Shown here: one piece after another, positions 44,044-51,353 of the stretch
How positions within the stretch are numbered: the first letter of the stretch is position 1
How the letters are laid out: the number at the start of each line of letters is the position of its first letter
Assembly: GCA_039808765.1 (NCBI GenBank)
Contig: JBDHTQ010000005.1
Span: 1-64,000 of the forward strand
Direction of reading: 5' to 3'
Source: JBDHTQ01 sp039808765
Lineage (GTDB): Bacteria > Pseudomonadota > Alphaproteobacteria > UBA2400
Length of the DNA stretch: 64,000 nucleotides
Position numbers and translations under genes: made by a program
Notes under the pieces: generated by a model
Databases searched by the model: none
The model's input: only the letters and a program-made list of their open reading frames with translations
What the model was told of the DNA's origin: nothing

Positions 44044-44709
44044 TTAATATTGTCCAGCTTGTTGTCCGCCTTGATCCATCGCGCGTGGCAGGTCAACGGG
44101 GATTTTCTTGTCATCAAGCATGGTGACTTGGCCATCCATTTGCACCTGAAAGCGCACATGATACAGGGCATGCTGATAAACCAACGTTGCTTCTGAAAAC
44201 AGCGATCCGTCTTGGCCGCGTTGGTAAAGCGTAACAGGTTTTAGATAAGGAATCACAGCCTGATCAAAACCGGGAGCGGCTGGCCCATAGACTTCCAGAT
44301 CCTGCAGTGTTTCGATAATACGGAAAGTTGCGCCTTCGGTATAAACGAATGTGCAGAAGAACTTCAGGTACTCAATATAGTTTTGATCACTGATCCGTAC
44401 AGGTGCCATCGCGTTGACTCGGTGAAGCGGTTCGGAATTGCCATCCAAAAGATAGAAAATACCTTGATGCCCGATAAACCAAACGCTCATTCCGTTGGGT
44501 TGCCACGATGTGTCTGTCGCACGAATGACAGCTGCTGTTTCATAAAATGGCACCTGACGCCATGCCACTTGTGTAGTTTGAGGGTTAAGCTGCAGTTGGT
44601 CAGGCCGCTGATTAACCGCACTGAGGAAGGCATATAAATCCTGCGGGCTCAGGTAGTTCCAGCCGGTCTCAGGGAATGGGGAGATGGGTTGATAACGAGG
44701 ATTTGCCAT
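44044..44709 (-). CDS. Paralogue C of an unrecognised three-member family, 221 aa
   Basis: This protein shares a layout with the two proteins encoded at 45862-46554 and 46557-47144. A Trp-containing start (GWNYLSPQDLYAFL) leads to VAWRQVPFY, an arginine strand with a DTSWQP turn, GIFYLLDGNSE and NYIEYLKFFCTFVY. ETLQDLEVYGP follows, and a C-terminal strand pair (EATLVYQHALYHVRFQVQMD). There is no signal peptide or membrane span, and the content of beta strand is high. It is the last gene of the operon, after a 57-bp gap, and is followed by a strong terminator. No function is assigned. Confidence 0.7.
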   Translation of the reverse strand: MANPRYQPISPFPETGWNYLSPQDLYAFLSAVNQRPDQLQLNPQTTQVAWRQVPFYETAAVIRATDTSWQPNGMSVWFIGHQGIFYLLDGNSEPLHRVNAMAPVRISDQNYIEYLKFFCTFVYTEGATFRIIETLQDLEVYGPAAPGFDQAVIPYLKPVTLYQRGQDGSLFSEATLVYQHALYHVRFQVQMDGQVTMLDDKKIPVDLPRAMDQGGQQAGQY

Positions 44710-44766
44710 GATTCTTGTAACACCTTCTTCGAGTGATAATAAATTTCACCTATATTTACCGCAAAT

Positions 44767-45846
44767 TCAATTCTGCGCCACAGAAATTTGCCATGTATCG
44801 CGATCTTTTATTCCTGCTGTGCGGCGCATTTGCTGCAACTCAGAGATGGCCTGCACAATCTCTTGAGTCGCTCGATTGTACAGAGGATCGGTTAAATTTA
44901 GCTTAGGATCACGGGTTATTGCATAAACAACGGACGGAAAAGGCAGTTTATAAGCCAACGTTTGGCTTTCAAAACCGACCGTCATGTTCTTGGCGTCTTT
45001 GTAGAGCAGGGGCGGTAAAGCGCGATAATAGTTGATAACATCACAGTCTGACTGTTGAAGGTTGGCGGGCGTGTTGTAGAAAGTGCGGATGGCGTTTGCC
45101 ATGGCCGAGCCATGGTTGAGGGCCAGTTCGTTCATGGCAGCCGAGTGAAAAGCCTCGGTTTCAAGCGGACAACACTGATTAAGTTTTGCCCAATAGCTTT
45201 CGTTGGGCGGAAGCCCTGCCATTGTGGGCACCGTTTGTAATTCAAAACACACCTGAATTTGTAGCGCCCGCGCATAGGCAAGTGCTAATCGCTGAGCGTG
45301 AAGGGCTGCGGTTGGCATCATCAAATAATCAAAATAGACGCCTCCTAACGCAGCATTGGCTAATCCGAGCATAAGAATCAAATCCATAATTTGATCGGCA
45401 GCCTGTGCGCGTGGGTCAAGCAAGATGACTTTATCCATCACATTCATTGATGTGTCCATCGTGCGATGAGGCGTGGCCATGCCATCAAAGCAAATGCGAT
45501 AGCCCGCTTGGTAAGTCTGGTCGATTAAAAGTAGTCCTGTCGCGCTCAGACCGATCAGCGAGATGAGATTGCGCAGTCGCCAGCGCTCACCCTCAAAACC
45601 AAACGAAATGTGGCTTAAACGCTCAGCAGGAATATTAATCAGCTGCTCTGTTTCAGCGGTGAGTTGTTTCTGACCCTCAGGCGAGTTAGAGACATTCGCA
45701 TCCAGCCCCAAATCACTTAAATGCGGCAATCCTGCTTGGCTGAACCGGCCTGCAACATCCAACGGATGAGGGTCATGCAGGGTGACATACTGGGCTTCGT
45801 CAAGCGATTCAGTTGTTGGACTTTTGATCAAGGGTTGGGAAGACAT
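44767..45846 (-). CDS. Putative degenerate metallopeptidase-like protein, 359 aa
   Basis: This soluble protein has no clear signal peptide. A middle segment reads VILLDPRAQAADQIMDLILM then LGLANAAL, followed by CPLETEAFHSAAMNELAL. This is the order of elements that I remember from DUF6782-type putative metallopeptidases (a strand with LL.P, a helix with HE..H, then an LEADAxA helix). The HExxH residues are absent here, so it would be inactive. The likeness is weak and from memory. The ATG at 45846 follows AAGG at 6 nt. It lies between paralogues B and C in the operon. Confidence 0.5.
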   Translation of the reverse strand: MSSQPLIKSPTTESLDEAQYVTLHDPHPLDVAGRFSQAGLPHLSDLGLDANVSNSPEGQKQLTAETEQLINIPAERLSHISFGFEGERWRLRNLISLIGLSATGLLLIDQTYQAGYRICFDGMATPHRTMDTSMNVMDKVILLDPRAQAADQIMDLILMLGLANAALGGVYFDYLMMPTAALHAQRLALAYARALQIQVCFELQTVPTMAGLPPNESYWAKLNQCCPLETEAFHSAAMNELALNHGSAMANAIRTFYNTPANLQQSDCDVINYYRALPPLLYKDAKNMTVGFESQTLAYKLPFPSVVYAITRDPKLNLTDPLYNRATQEIVQAISELQQMRRTAGIKDRDTWQISVAQN

Positions 45847-45861
45847 GTGCAACCTTAATTT

Positions 45862-46554
45862 CTAGGATGTCGTCGTTTGAGAAGATTTTGCAAGATCAGT
45901 ATTTTCTTGCGATAGAGACGCAACATGCTCATGGTTTATCATCTCAACACGGCCTTGAGCATTCAGGGTAAAAAGGCAGTCATAAACATTTTCACCATGA
46001 ACCAGCAACGTAGAAACAGAAAGTTGTGCTTGGGCAGGGTTGCTTTCAATTTTGAAGGGGTGAAGATGATTTCTCAAACGCTCTAGCTCAGCGGCAGAAA
46101 AATGGTTGTGGAGGGCGCCAAGATCATCCAGTTTTTCAAAAAGAATAAATGGTTGACCACTAAAACGCAGAAAAAAACAGTAAAACTTCAAATACTCAAT
46201 CGCAGTCTGTTCGCTGAGTTTGAGGGGAAGTTTTTCGTTTAAAAATTGGATAAAATTTTTGCTGCCCTCAAGACGTCGATATTGACCGCGCAACCCGAAA
46301 AAATAGAATGTTTTTGGCGTCGGACGCCAACTCAGATCAGTCACGCGGACCACTGTGGCACCGGGATAAAACAGCAGGGTGCGCCAGACCACGCGGCTTT
46401 GATGGGGGCTTAGCTGATAGCGGTTCTGCTCTTTATTGAGTTTGCTGATGATGCCGGAAAGGGCTTCGCCTTCCACGAAATTCCAACGATCGTTGCGATA
46501 GCCATAGGTTGCAATATCACTGTAATCAAGGCCTTCTTGGTGTAGAACAGCCAT
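45862..46554 (-). CDS. Paralogue B of an unrecognised three-member family, 230 aa
   Basis: This is the most typical of the three paralogues. RWNFVEGEALSGII leads to VVWRTLLFYPG, VVRVTDLSWRPTP, YFFGLRGQYRRLEGSKN, LPLKLSEQTAIEYLKFYCFF and PFILFEKLDDL. The C-terminal strand pair is VSTLLVHGENVYDCLFTL. There is no signal peptide or membrane span. The tail is Ser/Thr-rich. It follows paralogue A after 2 bp and precedes the 359-aa gene by 15 bp. The function is unknown. Tandem duplication within one operon suggests a hetero-oligomer. Confidence 0.7.
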   Translation of the reverse strand: MAVLHQEGLDYSDIATYGYRNDRWNFVEGEALSGIISKLNKEQNRYQLSPHQSRVVWRTLLFYPGATVVRVTDLSWRPTPKTFYFFGLRGQYRRLEGSKNFIQFLNEKLPLKLSEQTAIEYLKFYCFFLRFSGQPFILFEKLDDLGALHNHFSAAELERLRNHLHPFKIESNPAQAQLSVSTLLVHGENVYDCLFTLNAQGRVEMINHEHVASLSQENTDLAKSSQTTTS

Positions 46555-46556
46555 CC

Positions 46557-47144
46557 TTAGCTTACCTTGCGGTCACGATTCATTAAAGCCGGGAGCATCG
46601 CCATGATGCCCTCCAGTGCCCCAACATCACCTTGCGCACTAATTCTGAAGTAGCGGCGTTGAACTTCACCCGCGCACAAAACTGTTGCTGACAGAAGCCA
46701 GCCCTGAGGACCGTATCCCTCCACCATAACACCCTTTAACATGGGATCTGTTTCGCCATGCGCTTCAGCCGCCAGTTCAGGATCTTTAACATCAAGAACG
46801 ATGTACCGTTTGGGAGCGTGTGTAAATGCACACCAAAAACGGAAGTAAGCCGTTACATTTTGTCGCGTGAGTTGAAGATCAGCGACTTCGTTCATTGCAG
46901 AAATGGCAACCCCAAAGCGGTCAAGTGACCAAAATTTACCCCCATTGGTCAAATACCACTCGCTCGAGCCGCCCACGGCATCAGGCAAACGTACCAGCGC
47001 TGTAAAGGTATAAAAAGGTAGGGGCTGCCATTGAACGTCGGGCAGACCGGGCCCGACCAATGCGCCTGTCGCTTGGACAAAATTTGTAAGGGACGAACCC
47101 CCTAGAGAGTTCCAACGGCTTTCGCCTTGATATTCTAATCGCAT
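46557..47144 (-). CDS. Paralogue A of an unrecognised three-member family, 195 aa
   Basis: This is the first gene of the operon. It is shorter and more divergent than B and C, but has the same order of elements: RWNSLGGSSLTNFV, VQWQPLPFYTFTALVR, EWYLTNGGKFWSLDR, NEVADLQLTRQNVTAYFRFW with the following CAF, then YIVLDVKDPEL. The C-terminal strand pair is LLSATVLCAGEVQRRYFRIS. There is no signal peptide or membrane span. The promoter should lie in 47145-47279, an AT-rich gap. The function is unknown. Confidence 0.7.
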   Translation of the reverse strand: MRLEYQGESRWNSLGGSSLTNFVQATGALVGPGLPDVQWQPLPFYTFTALVRLPDAVGGSSEWYLTNGGKFWSLDRFGVAISAMNEVADLQLTRQNVTAYFRFWCAFTHAPKRYIVLDVKDPELAAEAHGETDPMLKGVMVEGYGPQGWLLSATVLCAGEVQRRYFRISAQGDVGALEGIMAMLPALMNRDRKVS

Positions 47145-47279
47145 GGTTGCCTATTTTCTTAGGGTGAACCTAATGGATTGAAGTCAAAAGATAACGTTTA
47201 CTAATAAACACTATTTGGACATAAAGTGCAAGTGGTTGTTCAGAAATATCAACATTTTGCGACATTTTGGACAAAAATA

Positions 47280-47453
47280 TTACTGATTTTCGTCTTCGGG
47301 AGGGTATTGATACGCAACATGACCCGCAGGATCGTCAACATCATGGGGTTTGCGCCCGCATGCGGTTGTCCCCAATAAAAGAACAAGCAAGGCGATAAAA
47401 GCCAATTTGTCCCCTTTGGTTTTCTGCTTCAGATATGTTAAGACAGTGATCAT
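47280..47453 (-). CDS. Small lipoprotein, 57 aa (LptM-like layout)
   Basis: A basic N-terminus (KQKTKGDK), a hydrophobic core (LAFIALLVLLL) and a lipobox LGTTAC are followed by GRKPHDVDDP and a short acidic Pro-rich tail. This is the layout of the tiny lipoproteins that accompany lysA or tlpA in many Alphaproteobacteria and resemble LptM. The ATG at 47453 overlaps the rightward tlpA ATG in a CATG palindrome. A TTG at 47405 with AAAGGGG upstream is an alternative start, but it would lose the basic N-terminus. Confidence 0.6.
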   Translation of the reverse strand: MITVLTYLKQKTKGDKLAFIALLVLLLGTTACGRKPHDVDDPAGHVAYQYPPEDENQ

Positions 47454-48147
47454 GACTTCTCTCTTTCCCACACCCTTTTCACGTGCGCGGCGGCAATGGT
47501 TGCAAGGTCTTCTTACCACAGTTGCCTTGTCTCTGACAATAAAGCCCCTTTCCGCTGCTGAAAAAGCTGAAGAACAAAAATCGGACAAGCCGGAAGATAG
47601 CCGAAGCGCCTATCGTGAGGTTTCTCCGCCGCGTAAAATTCCTATACTGGCCTTTACGGATCAAAATGGAACAGTGAAAAGTTTGCTCGATTTTCGCGGA
47701 AAAACAGTTCTTTTGTCATTATGGGCGACGTGGTGCCCGCCGTGTATCGCCGAGATGCCGTATCTCGACCGCTTGCGTGATAAAATGGAGTCACCGGATT
47801 TTACCGTTTTGCCAATTGCTATTCGTTCTGGTGATAAAGCGGGTGTCCAGCAGTTTTATGAACAGCACGGAATTAAAAACTTGCCGATCTATCTTGAAAA
47901 CAGCGGAGCAATGATCACCTTGCTTGGCGGGATTGGTATTCCTTTTGCGCTCGTGCTGAATGAGCAAGGCGAGGTTGTGGGTGAGGTGACCGGCGGTGTG
48001 GTGTGGGATAGCCTTGAGGCACAGGCGCTCTTGAGTACCATTATCATGAAAAACAAAGCTCAGACAAAGAAGCTTGCTACACCTGATGCAGATGATCAAC
48101 CCGAGATGGGGAAGGGCAATCGTGCTGTCCCTTCTGCGCCATTATAA
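47452..48147 (+). CDS. tlpA: TlpA-type thiol:disulfide oxidoreductase
   Basis: This 231-aa exported thioredoxin-like protein has an N-terminus with RARRQWLQGLL before a hydrophobic stretch and AxA site (PLSAAEK), which could be a Tat-type signal. The redoxin domain has FRGKTVLLSLWATWCPPCIA with the catalytic CPPC, and a cis-Pro region GIGIPFALVLNEQG. TlpA proteins reduce periplasmic disulfides, for example during cytochrome maturation. The ATG has no clear ribosome site. The 3' end overlaps the convergent tlyA gene by 71 bp. Confidence 0.9.
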   Translation: MTSLFPTPFSRARRQWLQGLLTTVALSLTIKPLSAAEKAEEQKSDKPEDSRSAYREVSPPRKIPILAFTDQNGTVKSLLDFRGKTVLLSLWATWCPPCIAEMPYLDRLRDKMESPDFTVLPIAIRSGDKAGVQQFYEQHGIKNLPIYLENSGAMITLLGGIGIPFALVLNEQGEVVGEVTGGVVWDSLEAQALLSTIIMKNKAQTKKLATPDADDQPEMGKGNRAVPSAPL

Positions 48148-48865
48148 GAAATTCTTTGTTGCCAGCAGGTCCTTTTATGGGGCTATCGGTTAAGGCAATC
48201 GTTTGCCATTCAGGTTGAGCATTAATCCAATCAGTGACTTTATCACAGGCAAAGCGATGGAAAGCTGGGTTTTTGACCACACCTCCTTTTCCCAAGTTTT
48301 CTTTGCCAACCTCGAATTGAGGTTTAACCAGTGCGACAAGGGTGGCGTGCGGGGCTGCAAAAGTAAGCGGCACCTTTAAAACGATCTCAAGCGCAATAAA
48401 GCTGGCATCACAAACGATGATGTCGGCTTGCTCGGGGATATCGTGTGGGGTGAGTGCGCGTGCATTTTTCCCTTCAATTGAAATCACTCTATTATCAAGA
48501 CGCAGTTTTTCAGCGAGTTGTCCATGTCCAACATCCACTGCATAAATTTTACGCGCTCCGTGATGTAAAAGCACGTCGGTAAAGCCTCCAGTTGAGGCGC
48601 CGATGTCTAAACAGACAAGATTTTGCGACGATAGTTTAAACTGCTCAAAGGCGTGTTGAAGCTTTAAACCACCCCGTGATACCCATGGATGGTCCAATCC
48701 ATGCAACATGATTTTTTGATCGCAAGTGATCACTTCACCAGGTTTTTCCAATCTCCGATCCTGTAAATAAACCAGTCCTTCTTCGATCATGGCCTGCGCG
48801 CGCGTGCGGCTGGGGGCCAGGCCTTGGATGACCATGAGTTTATCAAGACGCATTTTTTCGGACAT
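48077..48865 (-). CDS. tlyA: TlyA family rRNA 2'-O-methyltransferase
   Basis: This 262-aa protein has an N-terminal S4 RNA-binding domain (MRLDKLMVIQGLAPSRTRAQ) and a Rossmann methyltransferase domain with the SAM motif CLDIGASTGGFTDVLLHHGA. The K-D-K-E-type catalytic residues of TlyA are plausible at KPQFEVGKENLGKGGVVKN. Homologues methylate cytidines of 16S and 23S rRNA; the old haemolysin label is not supported by the sequence. It groups with ispA and xseB upstream. The last 71 bp overlap convergent tlpA. Confidence 0.92.
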   Translation of the reverse strand: MSEKMRLDKLMVIQGLAPSRTRAQAMIEEGLVYLQDRRLEKPGEVITCDQKIMLHGLDHPWVSRGGLKLQHAFEQFKLSSQNLVCLDIGASTGGFTDVLLHHGARKIYAVDVGHGQLAEKLRLDNRVISIEGKNARALTPHDIPEQADIIVCDASFIALEIVLKVPLTFAAPHATLVALVKPQFEVGKENLGKGGVVKNPAFHRFACDKVTDWINAQPEWQTIALTDSPIKGPAGNKEFLIMAQKGQHDCPSPSRVDHLHQV

Positions 48866-48962
48866 GGGCTTGACGCACGATTCAGACTAAGGGCAATGCT
48901 CTTAGCAGGGGTTAGACAGCAGAGTTCGGTTGCTTTCCAAAAACAACGTTGAAAAAACCTGT

Positions 48963-49862
48963 TTAATTGCGTCGCTCGACCACAAATTGTGCGACGGCCC
49001 GTAGCATGTCCGCACGTTCCTCAAAAATATCAAGGTGACGTTGGGCTTGCTCTGAGAGCAACTGTGCTTGGGCGCGTGTACGATCCGTACCCAAGATGGT
49101 GACAAAAGTCGCCTTACCTGCTTCTTCATCACGCTGGGTCGGTTTGCCAGTTTCTTCTTGCGTGCCTTCAACATCAAGCAGATCATCGATCATTTGGAAC
49201 GCGAGGCCCAAATCATGTGCATATTTGCGCAGGCATTCCCGTTGTTGAATGCTGGCTTTACCTAAAATACCACCGCTCTCACATGAAAAAGCAATCAATT
49301 CGCCGGTTTTCATGCGTTGAAGGCGTGTTGTTTGGCCGATGTCAAACGTTGTGGTTTCCGCCAGCATATCCAAGGTTTGTCCGCCAATCATCCCGCTGGC
49401 ACCGGAAGCACGCGCCAACCCCAGCACGAGATTACACCGTACCTGAGGATCCTCGTGTGTTGCATTGTGGGCCAAAATCTCGAACGGGTAGGTTAGCAAG
49501 GCATCGCCTGCAAGAATGGCCAGTGCCTCATTGAATTGGATATGGACGGTTGGTTTGCCGCGGCGTAGCGGGCTGTTATCCATCGCAGGCAAGTCGTCGT
49601 GGACCAGCGAATAGCAGTGCAACATCTCAATCGCTGCTGCCGTGCGTCGCGCACAGGCAGGATCAACCCCGAACATTTGGGCAGCGCTCATGCACAAAAA
49701 GGGGCGCAGGCGCTTGCCCCCGTTTAACGTTGCATAACGCATGGCATCATACAATTGGCTTTCGGGGTTTTGGGTAACAGGGATAAAGCTGTCGATTTCT
49801 TTTTCGATTGCGGAGGCAATTGTAGCGAGGGCTTCTTGCAGCTGGGGATGAACACTGGGCAT
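48963..49862 (-). CDS. ispA: Polyprenyl (farnesyl/geranylgeranyl) diphosphate synthase
   Basis: This short-chain prenyltransferase condenses IPP with allylic diphosphates. The first aspartate-rich motif is in HDDLPAMDNSPLRRGKPT and the second is FQMIDDLLDVEG. GGKRLRPFLCM and the Lys/Thr motif GELIAFSCESG are conserved. At 299 aa it matches IspA. The product chain length (C15 or C20) is not decided. It starts 5 bp after xseB. The dxs gene that often lies between ispA and tlyA is absent, with only a 97-bp gap there. Confidence 0.94.
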   Translation of the reverse strand: MPSVHPQLQEALATIASAIEKEIDSFIPVTQNPESQLYDAMRYATLNGGKRLRPFLCMSAAQMFGVDPACARRTAAAIEMLHCYSLVHDDLPAMDNSPLRRGKPTVHIQFNEALAILAGDALLTYPFEILAHNATHEDPQVRCNLVLGLARASGASGMIGGQTLDMLAETTTFDIGQTTRLQRMKTGELIAFSCESGGILGKASIQQRECLRKYAHDLGLAFQMIDDLLDVEGTQEETGKPTQRDEEAGKATFVTILGTDRTRAQAQLLSEQAQRHLDIFEERADMLRAVAQFVVERRN

Positions 49863-49867
49863 TTTTG

Positions 49868-50134
49868 TTAGCTTATCTCTGTTGGTTGGAGGGAAAAACT
49901 GCCGTCGGCTTGACGTGTGATGGTCTCAATTTTTGCTTCTGCTTCTTGCAATTTGGTATTACAGTGACGACGCAGGAGTGTCCCCCGCTCATAGGCTGCA
50001 ATTGCTTCATCAAGCGAACCCTGGCCCGCCTCAAGCTTACGGGTGAGAGATTCCAATTCTGCCAAAGCCGCTTCAAATGTAAGGGCAGAAATATCAGCAG
50101 GGAGAGGAAGCGTAGCAGCGGTGTGGGTCGTCAT
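49868..50134 (-). CDS. xseB: Exodeoxyribonuclease VII small subunit
   Basis: This 88-aa protein has the XseB helical hairpin: TFEAALAELESLTRKLEAGQ, then GSLDEAIAAYERGTLLRRHC and a C-terminal coiled-coil helix NTKLQEAEAKIETI. It combines with XseA to degrade single-stranded DNA. The start is the ATG at 50134. It is the first gene of the xseB-ispA pair. Confidence 0.94.
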   Translation of the reverse strand: MTTHTAATLPLPADISALTFEAALAELESLTRKLEAGQGSLDEAIAAYERGTLLRRHCNTKLQEAEAKIETITRQADGSFSLQPTEIS

Positions 50135-50248
50135 ACAAGGCCTTGTCGCGTGAGATTTACCAATCTTAGCCCGATTCAAACAGGCACGCAAGAGAGCACA
50201 CGTTTTTTAAGGCAGGAGAAGTTATTTGAGTGTTTTTTAGCAAGGTTG

Positions 50249-50695
50249 TTATTGATCAATACCGGCAAGTTGATACTTAAGGTGAGAGATCAGCGAAAGC
50301 ACCCATTGCAGGCGCAGTTGAAGATTAACCGTACTTTCTCTTCCCGAAAGATTGCCGCGATCGCGTATTTCCTGCATACAGCTGCGAATATGTTCTGCGG
50401 CCGATTCTGTGCCGGATTCTGCCGTGCTGGAGGCATTGATTTGGCTGAAAGATTCACTGATCATTTGATCGGCTTTACAGGCCAGTTCATACATTTGGCG
50501 CAATCGGCGGCGTAATTGCTCAGGCGATTCGTCGTCCATAAAGCTGCACGCGTCTTCAACCAAATCAAGCGAATGAAAAGCGCGTGCAATGATCAGGCGT
50601 TGTGTAATCCAGTTGCGGCCTTCGTAAAGCTCGCTTGGTGCTTCGTACAGGTCGAGCAACTGAAGAGGGGCAGGGGGGGGCGGGGTGAACGTCAT
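50249..50695 (-). CDS. Unrecognised small helical protein, 148 aa
   Basis: The N-terminus is Pro-rich (TPPPPAPLQLLDLYEAPSE). The rest is amphipathic helix (NWITQRLIIARAFHSLDLVE, QLRRRLRQMYELACKADQMI), with a Ser/Glu stretch near residue 90. There is no signal peptide or membrane span. An all-helical bundle such as a chaperone or adaptor fits the pattern but is not shown. It lies upstream of xseB on the same strand. Confidence 0.6.
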   Translation of the reverse strand: MTFTPPPPAPLQLLDLYEAPSELYEGRNWITQRLIIARAFHSLDLVEDACSFMDDESPEQLRRRLRQMYELACKADQMISESFSQINASSTAESGTESAAEHIRSCMQEIRDRGNLSGRESTVNLQLRLQWVLSLISHLKYQLAGIDQ

Positions 50696-50760
50696 GGGCT
50701 AAATCATGCGGACGCTAACATAACCAGCCATTTTTTCCAGCCATTTTTGCATAGGTACCC

Positions 50761-51225
50761 TTATTGCTGATGTTGAGCGCTATTAAGAAGGATAAGTTGA
50801 TCTAGCGCAAAAACATGATTTTTGTTAATAACCATCGCATCGGGGGTTGCTTGCAGACGATCCTTGAGACGCTCAAAGCTGACGGATTCATTTTCCTTAA
50901 TAATGATCGACGGCATTGCAATTTGATTGCTGGGAGGGGGAGAGCTCCCCGCAGCTGTTGACGTTTGCGGGTTAACCGGAGCGGCGCCCGTGTTTTGCAC
51001 AGCGGGATTTACTGGGGAAGAGGGTGTGGAAGGCACGTGTGCTGCTTCTATCCTTTCAAGGACTGGCTTACGCTGCTCTAACTTGATAACAGAGGAAGGG
51101 GAAGCGCTCGGCACTGAGTCCTGCGCACTCACCGATTGAACAGGCAACAACAAAAATGCCGCAAGCAGCACAGCTGTGCGCCAATTTTGGCTACGTTCGC
51201 CTTGTAAAAGATGTATGCGCTCCAT
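50761..51225 (-). CDS. Secreted Pro/Ser-rich protein, 154 aa
   Basis: A signal peptide (TAVLLAAFLLLPVQSVSAQD, cleavage after VSA) precedes ~75 residues rich in Pro, Ser, Ala and Thr. A short C-terminal segment follows (IIIKENESVSFERLKDRLQA, then ALDQLILL). There are no cysteines in the mature part. It is divergent from the 432-aa Cys-module gene. The family is unrecognised. Confidence 0.6.
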   Translation of the reverse strand: MERIHLLQGERSQNWRTAVLLAAFLLLPVQSVSAQDSVPSASPSSVIKLEQRKPVLERIEAAHVPSTPSSPVNPAVQNTGAAPVNPQTSTAAGSSPPPSNQIAMPSIIIKENESVSFERLKDRLQATPDAMVINKNHVFALDQLILLNSAQHQQ

Positions 51226-51353
51226 TTTTACCCACCTTTATCTTTACTTTCTCGCGAAAACCTTGCCCAAAGCTTACCAAACTCATTTTTTTATTTTTCA
51301 AGGGATTTATTCTCTTTGATCTGCGTGGTAGGATCGCAGCTTGGGGGGTTCAA

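Noticed and set aside
48077..48865. Haemolysin A
   Set aside because: S4 plus Rossmann methyltransferase motifs identify TlyA as an rRNA methyltransferase; the haemolysin label is historical.
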